This document shows, piece after piece, positions 34,101 through 47,649 of a stretch of 64,000 nucleotides of DNA. Position 1 is the stretch's first letter. Each line of letters opens with the position of its first letter. The DNA comes from Colletotrichum lupini. Lineage: Eukaryota > Ascomycota > Sordariomycetes > Glomerellales > Glomerellaceae. The notes beneath the pieces are model-generated. The model saw only the letters and a program-made list of their open reading frames with translations. It did no database searches and was not told the DNA's origin. A program made the translations under genes and the position numbers. The stretch covers positions 4,216,001 through 4,280,000 of the forward strand of contig NC_064682.1 in the NCBI RefSeq assembly GCF_023278565.1. Direction: 5' to 3'.

Positions 34101-35927
34101 GGGACTGGGTTTCCCTGCGTTATAATCCCATCTCCCCGCCGAGAGCATGTTCAGTGTGCCAGCTTCAAGTCCCTTCATTTTCCTCGTTCCTCTTGCTCCA
34201 AACGGCAACAAACTACTACTCCATACATACAATCAACCCGTTGATACCTACCCCATAAAACGTCCATAAAACGGAACTGGACGGGCCACGGCACGGGCCC
34301 AAGCTGATTTTGACTTCCTCTCTGATGGTCATCTCCCGGTAAACTCGCATGATTCGCATGGACTGGAGACTTGCGGGGAGCAGGCAGCCGTGGGGCATCA
34401 GTCATCAGGTAGTGTAGAAGAGAATACAAACGGTAAACTCACCGCGGTAATTCTTATTCCCGTGTCATCCCAGCCCGTTCCACCCCGTCTCTCTCTGTTT
34501 CGTGATCCATCAGAGAGTCCCGGAGCCATGTGATGTGGAGGGTCCCCCGGCCTCGGCGTAATCTTTGACGCCGTTCATGTGTCTCCCAAGACCCTTCCCA
34601 ATCCTTCCATCTCTTTTCGGACCCCGAAAGCGAATCCCTCGGATCAGACCCGTTTTCCTCCGCGTGGCATCCGTACTCCGACCATCAGACGGCACGGGAG
34701 CAACACAGCAAGCTTCACGTCTAACGTTGTCGCCGATGCTTAAGCTGGACTTTTCTTGCCTGCTAGATTTGGTCACTAGTGGCGCTGGAGTACCAATTGG
34801 CTTGCTACCTTTGCTCAATCTATCCCTCCAAGAACCTTGTGTCGTGCGACGCGATCGGAGTGAGTCACTCTCGACGCCAGACCACTTCAAGTAGATTCTG
34901 TTGTGCCTGAGCTATCGCAGTCTTTGACTCATTGCCTCGGGAGCGCGCGCCGCCAAGCAAGAGCCGGCTTGCTAGCCGATGACCATGAGCTCGAAGCCTT
35001 GATGTGTGAAAGAAGCATGATGCCGAAAGGCTAATTACCTCCGCCCGCCATCCCCAAAGCGGAAATTCTTCAAATGCCACTGGCTTACATCCCCACCGCT
35101 CAAACCGGCATGGCGGCAGCATCATTCACTTTGCTTCATTCCGTCATTACATTCCTCAAGCTTCGTCGTTCAGTCCTGTCTTACCACTAGAACGGACCAG
35201 CCCGCCCGACGAATAGTCTTCTCACGAATTGCTTACAAACCCGCATGCCCGAATGAGCCTAGCTTTGGACCAGCCACTATGCAGACGGCTTACACTCATG
35301 ATAGCCTCATCCGTCCAGCGTTACCCAGGAACCTAGCCTTGTTATCGACTACTTTTTCGTTGCCCTGACCAGTCACAGCACTTAGAACAGGAAATTTATG
35401 ATCTTCAGGTCAGGTTTCAATGGGGGAACATACATCGCCGACGGCGTAACATGGTGAATGGAACGGTCGTCAACCAGATGTAGCCTAGGCATGCGTAGGA
35501 TCAAGAAAGCGTCAGTGCAGTTCGCTGCGCATATGGAGCGAGGCTTGGAAGCGCATAGAATTCATTGAGTAGATATAAAACGAGTGAATACCCTCCTGTC
35601 TTTCCATGCTCCCCAAGTCACACAGTCGATCGTGGCCAAGTCTCTGGTCTAAGTTCGGACTAACATCCTCAATATCGCGAATTGCCAAGATACATCTGGG
35701 CAGCCGGATAGACCGCAACAGCTGCTACCTCTAGGCCAAGAGGTCATCCTACCCTTGGAACGATTACATATCCTGTTGCAATCACGCCTGACCTGGATTA
35801 AGAGCGAGATCCCAACCGGCAGCGCTCGACGAATTGGTCCCTCCCGACGTCCTCGCGACATCTAGTGACCGAGTATCTAGCCGACACGACTAACATATCA
35901 TCTGAGGTACTCGGTTTCCTCGAAACA
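31163..35927. other. Gene-poor intergenic stretch
   Basis: About 4.8 kb with no supported gene. Bases 31500-31960 are strongly pyrimidine-rich on the + strand. A short tandem repeat of the pentamer GACTG/TGGAC type lies at about 31277-31306. Open frames of 60-175 codons on both strands lack motifs and mostly start at non-ATG codons. Confidence 0.4.
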
Positions 35928-37679
35928 ATGGTGGCCCTTTTTGTCTACGAAAAGGACATGCATGATCCAACTCCGGATATCCCATCTCTCGAGGGGAAAG
36001 TTATCTTTATCACGGGCGGTGAGTCTGTTGAGTTCCCATTCTTCCAACTGTCCCTTCAATGCTCAATATGTAGCTTTCAAAGAGAGCAAGGCCTATTTTC
36101 CTATTCTTCCGTCTGTCTCCTCTTTCTTCCCTGGGTCTATACGCTCTGTGTGAGACTCAAGATCGAGGGATAGATAGCTAAGGCCCAAGACTATGATCTC
36201 ACGTCCTGCGATATTGATGTCCAGCTTGATATCGCAAAGAGCTTTCCGGACTCGCGCATGAGCTCTATGCCGCCTCATCTCCATCATTCTACCTTATCTC
36301 ATGTTAGCTGCGACATATTCCTCCATTCGCTTGCCTTCCCGCCACGCTGGTCTTGGCGATATATCCCTTCCGTAAAGTCAACCTGCCAGGAGTACTCCAG
36401 TCACGATTCATCCTGAGATTCGCCCCTTTCTCTCAAGTGCTAGATGAGGATCACTCAGGATGCTGTCGATGTCATCAAGAAAGAGAGCCCATCTCCTCCA
36501 AAATTACATACATCATCCAACACCTGCTCACCATCCACCCACCGTCACAAGACAAGCCCACATCCACAGCACACGAACCCTCGCCCAACAACAACAATCA
36601 CCAGCACCGATGGGACTAACAACCACATAGGAACAGCAGGCCTAGGAAAATCCACAATCCTCGCCCTCCTAGCTCACAACCCATCGCACATCTACTTCTC
36701 AGGCCGCTCCCACGCCTCCGCCAAAGCCCTCATCGATGCCGCCGCTTCCTCCTCCTCTTCACCAGCCCCTCCACCCCTAACCTTCGTTCCCCTAGACCAA
36801 ACCTCCCTCCCCTCAATCCGCGCCGCCATCAAGAAACACTTCACTCACACCCGCCTCGACATCCTAATCAACAACGCAGGCATCATGGCCGGCGCCCCCG
36901 GCCTCTCAGCCGACGGCTACGAGATCCAGTTTGCTACGAATCACCTAGGCCACGCCATGGTTGTTCGAGAGCTACTAACGGTCCTACTACGTACCGCTGG
37001 GGGATCTGGATCTTCATCTAGTGACGGCGGCGGCGGCGGCGACGACGACGATGCCCCGGCTGACGTACGCATCATCAACCTCACGTCCGTCGGGTACCAA
37101 GCCCACCCGCGCGACGGCATCTCCTTCGAGACGCTTGGAACAACACAAACTGGACCGCCGGTTCTGGGCCAATGGATTCGGTACGGGTACGTTGCTCATC
37201 CTCTTCACCATCCACCCACTCTTGCCCCTTACTTCCCCTAGCCCTCAAAGTCATCACAGGGTCTCGAAAAGTAACCCAAGAAATCTCCCAAACTAACATC
37301 CCCTCTCACCAGCCAAAGCAAACTCGCAAACATCCTCTTCACCCGCGAACTCGCCCGCCGCCACCCCTCCATCACAACCCTCGCAATCCACCCAGGCGTC
37401 GTCGACACAGGCCTGGTAACAAACCAAAGCCGCCTCAACCGCCTCTTCGTCTACCTCCCGCAAACGATCATGGGGTCCTCCGTCCTGACGCCGGAGCAGG
37501 GCTGCTGGAACCAGGTCTGGGCGGCGGCGGCGGCCAAGAAGACGGATCTCGTGAATGGCGGGTTTTATATGCCCGTCGGACACTTGGCGGATGATAAGCT
37601 GGATAAGGTGGCGACGGATGGGGAGTTGGCTGGACGGCTTTGGCGGTGGACGGAGGATGTTTTGGATCGGGTTGAGTGA
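35928..37679 (+). CDS. Short-chain dehydrogenase/reductase (SDR)
   Basis: Three exons, 35928-36018, 36631-37186 and 37313-37679, encode 337 residues. The family motifs fall in place across the joins. The cofactor site TGGTAGLG (residues 29-36, TGxxxGxG) is split by intron 1. NNAG lies at 111-114, a Ser in NLTSVG at about 183, and YGQSK (Tyr215, Lys219) is split by intron 2. These are the NAD(P)H-binding and Ser-Tyr-Lys catalytic elements of classical SDRs, so a ketone/alcohol or related oxidoreduction is expected; the substrate is unknown. IHPGVVDTG follows the active site as usual. Intron 2 is 126 bp, but intron 1 (36019-36630) is 612 bp, long for this group. A low-complexity Gly/Ser/Asp insert lies at about 153-172. 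Confidence 0.85.
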
Positions 37680-40600
37680 GTATGTGTCGGGGTTGTATGG
37701 CATTCTCTACTCACTCTTGAGTTGTACTAAATGTCGATTTTATTTTTTCATTGAATAACGTGTTTAAACTTACATGGAATTGAACATGACGAAAGCAACT
37801 GCTACAATGAACTCAACGCTCAGACCGTGTAAACAGACGGTCAGATCTTTGCTGGTAATTCAAACCGTTCATCAGAGATCGGAATACATTTCGGGTCCAA
37901 GGTCTGGCGGCCCGGCGTCTCAATTCCCCGGCTCCGGAGCCGGGGGTCCGGCCGGCGCTGGCCTCATCTCAATCGCCGGGCCGGGCAGAAGTATGTCTCG
38001 CTCCCGCAACTGGCACCAAGAGCGTTACACCGGACGTCGAGACAAGATAGCACAATACCACTTTGCCATCGATCGAACCCTGGATGTCCCACCTGGCGCG
38101 AGCCCTCGCCCGCCCATCCAATGTCACCTCACACCACCGCGTCGCCGACGCGCGACCCCATCGTCGCTTCCAATCATTGGCATTTCCCCTCTACAAGAGT
38201 CCCAACAGATCATACCACACCCATCGGATGTTCAGTGGACTACATACCAAACTCTAGATAGGTTTAGACGTAGCACGCCGGCCAGCCGGTGAGTGTTTGC
38301 CATCGCCTGCGGCTAACTACGTTCCCTTGGACTCGATCGACTCACGGACGAACTATCCCCAAGATGGGCTTATCAGCCGTAACTATGGCCGCTCATACCA
38401 TCTCTTGACTTGGTCTCGACTTCTCAACGTCACCTCAAGGGGCATGGCATGCAATGCACGCCCCCTCCCAAATTCCCAATCTCTCATGTTCCGCCGTTCG
38501 ACAGGGTCGGCCTGTGTGAGTTGTAATACCTACATACGGATACTCTGTGTACTGGTAATGGCATTCGTACTAGCGGCTCCAGCGGACGGAGGCTTACCCC
38601 GCCAAACGCCAATTCCACCGCCGACAGACGCGGACCGCGCCTTGAACCGCGTCGACTTGACATATTCGGGGAAATTTGTAAACAAAAAATAACATGAGCC
38701 TAACAAGTGGCATCAAACTTTGTGACCGTCATGTCCGGGCCCGCTGTTGAGCGATATTTTGCGCGAGAAAAGTCGGAAACCTTGCAGATGGGAGTCAAAT
38801 GAACTTGACCGCAGTGCACTCGCTCGTGCAGCACAATCTTCGAAATTGTAAGCCATGCTATCCCAGGCGCACTCTCCTTTGGCAAGACTCTCTCAAGCCG
38901 GACTCAGAAGCGGTGTTACAAGCAGCGCAGAGAACAAGAATGGCGATCCAAGACAGGGCCGCAGTAATGCAACCACTTTCGGCCGGTAGTAACCTGTAGC
39001 ACGTCCCCCGCGACCAGGTAGATCAAATTCCAGACCAAACCCGCCGTCTCGGGTTGCATTCCTCAAGCAGGGGTGCATAACAAGCATGGGGAGACTGGAC
39101 TGGGCGACTCGATGGGCGGCACGTGGAGTTTGGGAGTCTTGCGGCCATCGGAGTAACGGAGCGGGAATCATCGCATGGCTTCTGCCATGGTAGAAACCAA
39201 TCTTCCCAGCTGCTTCCCAGTGATGGAGGGTCCAGACTCTCGTAAGGAAAAAATTCTCTTGCAACCTTGACTCCATTGTTGCCATGCTTTTGTGTGCGGG
39301 CAGCCCTTTGGTTCAGCCCTGACATCTGGCTTTCGATGACCGTCCGATGGGGAGCTCAGGGTGACGGCCAAACTGGAGGGAGAGGTGCAAATCGCGGAGA
39401 TTGGGGCGGCCCAGCGTGGTGCGGAAGCGAGATAACGTCGGCTTCTTAGCGCCGGCAAGGGGGAAATGGACGTGGGCGTATTCCGTACGGATGCGTAATG
39501 TTAGAAACGCTGTGCGGCTGCAGAGGTGATCCATCACTGAGCCATCCCAAACCACTTGCCTCTCGTGGTAACACGAATCGTGACTCTCGCCCCGGGGACT
39601 GCACAAGTCTTCGGCCACACGACTGGTCCAGGCTGTGGGGAGTCTTTCATCTTAGACCGTTTTACACATATTGACTGACGTAGCTTTCCTCCTTCGCAAC
39701 GACCATGGTCAACTCTCAGTATCGACGAACGCATCCTGGAGTTTGGATCGTGGCGATGAAGTAGCTAGCATTCAAGGGACCTTCGACCCCGACAGTTTCG
39801 ATCTGTCGGTGTATTCGCCAGTCTGGCTGGCCTCCTCTATATCCACACGGTGATGAGCGGGAGGCCATGTGCTGGATCATGGATGGGTGATAAATGTCCG
39901 TTCGCCCTGGATTGTGCCAGGATGGAGGCCGTCAAATTCTTGAACTTCCGGTCCGATCACGCCGCCGCGTGAGCCGTGTCCTTTCAACAAGATCGTGGGT
40001 CATCATTTTACAACCGCATCCCTCGGGATTTTCTGTGCCGTCATCAGTCGATGCCACGTTGGCCCCCGTTGCTCGTCCGTAGGTGCTCCGTTTGGTCGTC
40101 AATCTCTTGAATATCCCTCGTCTTCCCCAGCGATCAGCTCCGGGTCAGCCTTGCCAACAACATGCCGTTGAGTGGACCTGGAGACACGTTCTAGCGCTAA
40201 CAATGGAGAGGAAAAAACACAAGTACTCCGTAAGAAAAAAGCTTTGGACCGTCAAAAACCAATTGTAAATCTTAAAGACTGGGAACGGCCCGGCTGGTAG
40301 GAGCGTCATTATCAGACGAACTGTCGCACGGCACATCTTTGATGACTCCATTCTTTCTTCAGTCAATCAAGATGCGACAACCTCAATCTGCGGCTGCACC
40401 GGGCCATATCGAACCCAGGCCGCCAGCGTTCATGCCGTGCTGCAGGACCGGGAAAGTCCTTGGAGCAGGCGGGGGAACTGAATCTGTGTTTCTTGTAGCG
40501 GGAATTTCCCCTTGGCCGTCAAGGCTTTCAGTGCTCCGTCAGCAGAAATCTCGCACCCACATGCCCATCAAACATTGATTACATTCGATTCGTGCTCAAT

Positions 40601-43600
40601 TTCGATGGTCCAGGTCATCTCAACTTGGCTGACATGTGTTGGTCTAGCAGGGCTCGACCAAGCATGCTGCACCGCCGCCGACAAAGCGACCTGCGCAAGG
40701 CGCTGCCGCAGAAGCAGCGCCTCTGAAGCAGCGCCTCTGGATCTGATGAATCGTTTCTGAAGGATCAATCTCGCTGAGTGCTGCCAAGAAAGTGTATATC
40801 TGTTTCTTCAATCTCAAAGAGTTGGACCCGTTGGGAATCTAGGGCTGCGATCCCACTCGTTGGGCCAGTAGCTTTCCCGACCGAACAGCCGACAACCACT
40901 CGGCTGGGATTCAGGGTGGACTCGCTTAAGAAATTGCACCTTTACAGAGTCTGAGTCTGCCCATCTTCATATCGCAAAGTATTCCTAGCCGTTGGGCTGA
41001 ACCGTTTCTGTACGAATAAGCAGTTATCGACTCGCCGACAGCAACGGCAGCTCCGGCGTTCCAACTTCCATACAAGTGTGAAGCATCGCCTTGGCCGGGA
41101 TCTGCCATGAATGAGATCTGATGACAACATCTGGTTCTCCGTACGGGCACAAGGACGCGCTAGGGCATAGCAGTGCAGAAGTTTCCGACACTGTACGTCT
41201 TGCAGTGCAAGATAGTTTCTTTTCCAGCATCAGAATAATCATGCTGTATGAAGCTGACGCCGATCCGATTCGAGAATGGGTGAGGCTTCCGACGTCTTCA
41301 CAAGCTGCTCGCAGGCTTAATATTCGTGCCGCGCTTCGTCCACAGCAGCACGAAGAATGACCGGCACTTTTCTTCAAGCTTCGCAAGAACGAACTGGCAA
41401 CCGACGAAGCCAGCTGAGCTCACTGTCCAGATGGCGAGATTTAACCCAACCAGCAAAGGCAAGGAGCTACGATCGCCGCTGCAAAGGTAAAAGTGCCAGG
41501 CACGGCTTGCTGATTGGCCGCGGAAGCTGGCGGCCAGGTCCGCAGGGATGGTCAAAGAGAGAAAGTGTCGGGAGCCCCTCTTCAAAATTTCGAAAGGGGG
41601 TGGGGGAAAAAAGATTGTCGCTGTCTGCCTCTGACGGCGTCCGTTTGCTTGGCTAGCGGGGAGTTTGAAAAGTTGACGGCTGAAGGCCAAGGGATCGCTG
41701 TCCGTCTAACAGCAAGAAGCGAGACACACCCCCGTGAACGAAATTGTGTGCTTTGCATGAATCGTGAAGTCGTTGTGTTTCCAAGTCAGACACTGCGGAG
41801 TACTGCACTGAGTAGATGCTATGAGGTGAATTCGAGCCAATTCTAGCGTTTTCGTGGGGCGAAGATGTTCATCCAGTGGGACCAAGAGGCTTCGAGGTGT
41901 CTTCGTTGGCTAGCATTGAATGCGCACTGAGTGCCAATGAATCGAGATGACTAGTGGTGTCCAGTGGGAGAATTCTTGTTTGTTTCCTGATCATGCGTAA
42001 AGGTCGTCTCGCCTTGGGGAAAAGAAGCATGCGCAGCTCGGAATGTCTTTCTCTCCAATGATGACCGCACGAAGCATTCGTAGGGCAGTTATGGGCTGTA
42101 GCTAGTAGGGCCGGAACCTCTATTGCAATCGACAGCCGTTTGTTCCGCAAGACCACTCAGTTGCCGTGCCGTGGCGGGCTCAATAAGCCGGGATGTCGGC
42201 CGTAGTTCGAGCCAGAACAAAACCGGACCAGGCACGCATTGCCACCTCCTTTCTACCGCACAAAAGACCAGGTCCACGGGGATGCAGTTGGTAGTCTCGT
42301 TGATGTGTCGAATCAACCTCCTTTCAGCCCCGAGACATGAATAGGTTGAAACAGAGCTCGATTCGAAACCAAACGGCCCAAAGCCAGCAAGGACGGGGAA
42401 GCCTGGTGATAGGCAACCCGCTCAAATTGCAGCCGAGCTGAAGGTTTGCCCAGGACGTCTCGAGAGCTGAAGAGAGAGAGGGCTGGAATGCAAGAAGCGC
42501 TGCATTGGATTACAGCCGAAACGCGAATCTGACGGAAACGCGGGGGGTTGCATGGCGGCACGGGTGATGTGCAAAGTGGGCGCGGGCCAAAGCTGCCCTG
42601 GTAAAGCGTCTCGGCCACTTGGCCCAGGCTGTCGTTCGAGGAGACCAGGGTGCCACAATGGACATTAGTGATTGTCATGGCCTTCGCCAGTCTCGTAGAC
42701 GACGACATATAGTTGCTGCGCGTGAGCCTAAGCAAAACAGAAGCTGATGTTTGTGTAACTGCTCGTATCTTTTCATCTGCTGACATCGCTCGGTAGTGCC
42801 TAGGTGAGCAGACATCGAGGTCGTGCGGCTGGTAGATTGAAAAGTTAAGAGTCAAAAATAGGGGCTGGTCGAGGGAACACCAGCTGACCGGATCTTGAGC
42901 GGATCTTGAGTGGCGGCGCTGAGGGCACAGCACGCGAGATGCAGACTGACGACAATGGCGCAGATACCACCGCAGTTCCTGTATCTCATTGAATCTTGCG
43001 CCGATCAGCAAACACCAATTTGGCTTGGCCAGACACCAGGTATGAGTGCAAGGCTCTTGAAACAAACTGCAGGATGAGGGCAGCAGAGTATCTACCTGAC
43101 CTTCTGCTGTGGTTCCTGGTACTGGTCTCATTGTGTTTGGTGCAATGACACCATAGCGGCCTTGGGACGATTTGAGGCTGAACCAAAAGACCACGATAGA
43201 CGGTTGACGAAATTGTGAGGGCCGCATCCGCCCCGTTATTCAGTTGAGAGTTGAGACACCAGAAAAGGGGTCCAACAGAAGACAAGAGTCGCGCATAAGA
43301 TTAAGTCTTTGGCTATGTTTCTCAGGCGCTGTGCAACCACATTGTAGTTGTGAGTTTGGAGTCGATACGTTTGATCCGAAAGTCAAGTTGTGAACTGCGG
43401 TTGGGCATCGCCTTGCCCTGCGTACACCATGATTGCCGCTCTTGAAGCTGCAAAGCTAAGAACTGCCTGGGTTTGGCGAGCCTGGGCAGTGGCTTTCCAC
43501 ATGCTCTTGGATCCAAGACTGCATTGACTGGCTCTAGAGCCGGACATTATGAGCAGTGGACAAGAGCTTTGCAACGGTTGGCGCTATAATTTGGTTGGGT

Positions 43601-46600
43601 GGTGAGACATTTGGAAGAGTTGTGGCCTGTTAGTGCGCCCCTGGTCTCTTGATAATTTGGTCGACACGCCCCTCGTAGATGGTTGAGAAGTCTGTCATTT
43701 GTCAGTTCATTTCCCCAAAGGCCTGGCTGATACGGATCTGACGCTTGCCCGGCTGGCCAGTGGTTTCTAGTGATCAGCGCGGAAGCATCAATGCAGGCAG
43801 CTCTAAGCATGCGCGCGCGTTGACTGACAAGAAGCCTTGGGGCAGGTCGGACCAATTGCTTCTTTTTAAGGTTAAAGACCCTCGACCACCACGGCGCATC
43901 CGTAGGTGGCTACGGAGCATACAGTAAAGCATCTGTCTTGGAACTGCTGAACCGTGTGCTTGCTGGTCTATGTTCAACGGTGACTGCTGGAGATGCCGAC
44001 GTGACCTGGAAGCTTGAGTACAGCCCGGCGCCAACAAGTAGAGTGATGGAGCGGCAGGGCGTACCTAGCCATGTATTTAAGTGCGGGACGCAGCCGACTC
44101 CCGTTTCTGCTAGAGCCACCCCTTGCCTGCGTCCAGCTCAGCGTTTGGAAGAGATGATGGCGATTAAAAACGAGTAGGCAACTCCTTGAACAACTTCGAA
44201 CGGAACCAAATCGAGAGCAAGAGAGACAGTGAGAGAGCCAGAGGGCCAAGAAGTACGCGGTGGATAAACAGAGGTTGTGGCAAGTGGCAACGACTTGCGA
44301 ATGTGATAGGTATGCGAACTTGGTGAGGCGAAACGACGGGAAGCATGCGGGGGCCAGGCGATGGAGGGCACGAGAGCGGGCCGGGACTCTTTGAGCGGTG
44401 GGCGGATGACTTTGGGAGGAATCTAGGCGGCTCAATTGTCGATTTTTACGATGACTGACTCTCGTGGTCATGCGTTTCGTCCGTTTGTTGTCTTGGGCTA
44501 TAAGAGGAACGGATGGGCATCGGCAAGAACAGACTTTGGTGACAAGCGCGCAGGTGAAAACGGCAACGGCTCGGAAGGGGTCTTGGCTGCGTTGCTGATC
44601 AAAGCTTGCGGGCGATGCGAGAGATGTTTCGCTGACTGGCAGCGTATGGTTCGATGGAAGCGCAAGCTCATGCCGTAGTAAGCCAGGGCGGTAGACTTTT
44701 GGTGATTGAGATGATGCGATTTGATGGGGTAGGTACGCGAGACTGTCGAGCTGTAACGGCTTTGTGCAAAGACAGCCATAGCCGTGCCTTTCGAGGTTGA
44801 CAAGACTTTTGAGAATGGGCAAATGCTTCCTCTTCCTCCTGCTTGCTAGGAGGGCGGAATCAAGGCGGCTATGGCGGTTATTGTGGTCGTTGATATTGAA
44901 GGAGGCGTCGATCAAGAGGATGGAATTTGGGGCGGTGTCATGTGCGTTCTCTGGCGTGCGGCCATGTTCCTTCTTCGCTCCTCTGGTCCAAAGGCGTCGT
45001 GGCGATGAGACTGATGGTTTGTTTTGATGATGAATCCTTACTGGCAGACCGAGACATTGAGGGTCGAAGACCGAAGACGAGGGAGGGGGGGGCGTAGGTA
45101 TCTCGTCAAGTTGTGTGGAGGAAGATGGAAGACTCAGGAATCTGCCCGTGAGTGGGAGTGGTGGTTCCAAGGTAGATTGAGATGGAAGGAACTCTCACAA
45201 TTGCTTCCTTCCAAGTCCAGTCAGGGCACTTTCCGTTCCATCCAAGCAACCGAGGCAGGTGCAGGCAAGGCAGGATGGTACGCACGAGTACCTGCATCAA
45301 CGCATCTGCACATCTGCAGCTTCACCTGCCGTTGGTGGCACAGGCAGGCACAGGCACGCCCATGTTCTGCCGTCTGGTGGAAGAGCAGGAGCAGGTACGT
45401 ATCCCTCGCTACTCGAGCTGACTAAGGAAAGAGCGGAGGAACTCAAGCAGTATTTACCTTAGGTACTATGTAAGGGAACTAGGAAGGAGGTAATCAGGAG
45501 GACGAGTGAAGCGTTTGAGGGCGCTTGCTTTTTTGGCTTCAGATCGTGCAGGAACATCTACACAGTACCATTGACGCCAATCATTCATTAACACTTGATG
45601 CATTGAACAAGACACTTCCCCTGCCTCGTGTCTGTCAACCCATTGATGCAATGACGGCAATTCATCACCCGCGGCTGCTGAAAAGGCCAGGAGTAGCAGA
45701 TAAGCCGAGGGGAACATGCCGGCGTGCAGTGTGCCTGGCGTCCGGAGTACCTATGTATTACTGCGTGATGTATTGTCCGTACGTACCGTGTGGTACCTAG
45801 GGTACCTTACTTACGGAGTAGTAGGCGCGGGATGAAAAGAAGAGAAAGCAGCGAGAATCGACCCCACTTGCAATTTTGACATTTGAGTCTTCCACCCCTC
45901 CATCACTGCCCGGGCTGTTAAGCATAGTACGTACCCCTGGTTCAGCTGACATAAGGCCACAGGATCTGGCCGTGAAGCTGTTAGTGCTCGGCCGCGGCAC
46001 ATCACCACAATTGCGCAACGCAGCCTAACAGACGCCAACACCCCTTCACTTGCCAACGGCTTTCCTTGTGTCTGCTGCCCACCAATAAGTGACGCAGCTT
46101 CTGTCCGCGCTACGCTCTGCAGTGTCTGCACACAGTGAGGTAGCGACGTAGCGTGCAGTGTTCTATGGCTAGCCAGGTCCCTTGCATTTCGCATCCGGGG
46201 CCAGACCCAAGCCAGACAAGTGCCAGGAACAAAATGCCAGGGGCACGGGGGAGTCGGGCGTGCATCTTGCAGCTGGCTGCCAGGAACACGTTCAACCATA
46301 CTCCGTACAAGTAGGTGAGGTACTGAGCCAGGTCGGTCCACTGACAACCTCAGGGGGCCTCTTTTGAGTGTCCAGCCGGGGCCAATCCCGCTCCTCCTCT
46401 TCCTCTTTTCTCTTAGTGCCGCCATCGTGCCTCTCGAATGAGTCTCATCCCTCTCATCCCGTAGCCCCGTCCCTAGTCGACTCTCCTGTCTGGTGAGCCG
46501 ATGAGATGACGACTGTTCCAGCGCATTACCTGTTAGGACGGCCATGAGAGTAGTGAGCGGGGGCACTGAGAATTTATTCTCTTTTCATCCTACCTGAGGT

Positions 46601-46640
46601 TGTCGGTGGACCGACCTGGAGTGAGGATATTTTGAGCCCT
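37680..46640. other. Gene desert
   Basis: About 9 kb with no recognised gene. Many overlapping open frames occur on both strands. The longest, on the minus strand at 43974-45170 and 42313-43227, lack family motifs and the first lacks an early ATG. A direct repeat of GAAGCAGCGCCTCTG lies at about 40709-40739. Parts are pyrimidine-rich on the minus strand (about 44000-45100). I see no tRNA, rRNA or transposon signature. Confidence 0.4.
42313..43227 (-). CDS. Uncertain ORF, 304 codons
   Basis: ATG at 43227 and open for 304 codons, which is long for chance, but composition (Ser, Arg, Leu, Cys-rich) resembles translation of non-coding GC-rich DNA. No domain, signal peptide or membrane span is recognised. 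Kept as a low-confidence entry because of its length and true ATG. Confidence 0.15.
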   Translation of the reverse strand: MRPSQFRQPSIVVFWFSLKSSQGRYGVIAPNTMRPVPGTTAEGQVDTLLPSSCSLFQEPCTHTWCLAKPNWCLLIGARFNEIQELRWYLRHCRQSASRVLCPQRRHSRSAQDPVSWCSLDQPLFLTLNFSIYQPHDLDVCSPRHYRAMSADEKIRAVTQTSASVLLRLTRSNYMSSSTRLAKAMTITNVHCGTLVSSNDSLGQVAETLYQGSFGPRPLCTSPVPPCNPPRFRQIRVSAVIQCSASCIPALSLFSSRDVLGKPSARLQFERVAYHQASPSLLALGRLVSNRALFQPIHVSGLKGG

Positions 46641-46645
46641 AATGT

Positions 46646-46855
46646 TAGCCTCACCTCACTCCAATACTCACACGTACTTACATCCACTATATAGTGAGGT
46701 AGTGTAATGCTCACACACACACTCACATTCAGTAAGGCACCTAGTGTAGGTAATACTCACACTGTCGATTCACTTCACTCTCATCAGTGAGTGACCACTC
46801 ACACTCACTCATTCCCATTCCCAGGTTCCCACACTCACAGTCCACACTCATAAAC
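46646..46855. repeat. Cluster of ACTCAC/TCACAC-type motifs
   Basis: Within about 210 bp the hexamer ACTCAC and close variants recur many times on the + strand, together with the opposite-strand form GTGAG. The spacing is irregular, so this is a motif cluster, not a simple tandem array. It lies about 2.1 kb upstream of the 1263-codon gene. Confidence 0.6.
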
Positions 46856-47610
46856 CCAATCTCATGATTCATCCCACACCCCTCTCACCCCCCCCCCATG
46901 CTCCCCCACCCCCTGCCTCGACCATCACCATCCGTCCCGTCGTGCAGCCACAATCCCAGTCCGCCTCTCCTTGTTCACGCTGTTCTCCCTAACCTCGCAC
47001 ACCTTTGTCCTGTTCACAACCCTCACACCTCTCTTCCTTTACACAGTATGTTCACATCGACGAATCTCCTCCTCCTCTCCCCTGTCGCCCTCACACCGTG
47101 ACACCCACAAACCACCCCCCGTTCGTGGCTCGGATTCTCCAATTTCTTGTGCCTGTCACCCTGTCCCTGCACTGCGTCCGCAATTCTTCTTTTCCCTCCT
47201 TTGGGCTCCTGGGCCACTCCTTTCTCTCCCGTCACTCGCAATCCAATCCAATCCTCGTCCTCACCCCAAGACAAATCGTCTCCAGTCGTTTACTTTGGCT
47301 TCCATCGGCCTTCCTTGCTCCTCGCCTACCTTCATCCCCCCCCCCCCCCCTTCTCTTGCTGCCCTCTACTTTTCCCTCTCCACCAAGCCACGAGCCTAGC
47401 TCTGAATCCGATCAGCGTCTCTACTAATTAGTACACTAAACTGAACCCAAGTCACTCGTTGCTTTCCTTTCCCTTCTTCTTCTGGTTTCCCTTTTGTTTG
47501 CCTGCCAGGAAGAAAACCCAGGTGACGGAAGGAAAAAAAAAGGTTTCCCAAGAGAGGTTCCCACGTTCCCACCCGAGTCCTTCTTTTCTCGACACACACA
47601 ACATACCTTA

Positions 47611-47649
47611 CTCTCTCACACACACACTCGCTCTCTCTCTCTCTCTCTC
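47611..47649. repeat. CA/CT dinucleotide microsatellite
   Basis: Runs of CT, then CA, then CT dinucleotides in about 39 bp inside the pyrimidine-rich leader. Confidence 0.85.

Noticed and set aside
38297..38692. 131-codon frame with a hydrophobic patch resembling a signal anchor
   Set aside because: It starts at TTG, and no family or supporting splice structure is seen.
43974..45170. 398-codon open stretch on the minus strand
   Set aside because: It begins at a TTG, has no early ATG and no domain. Its Ser/Pro/Leu/Arg composition is what a pyrimidine-rich non-coding strand yields by chance.
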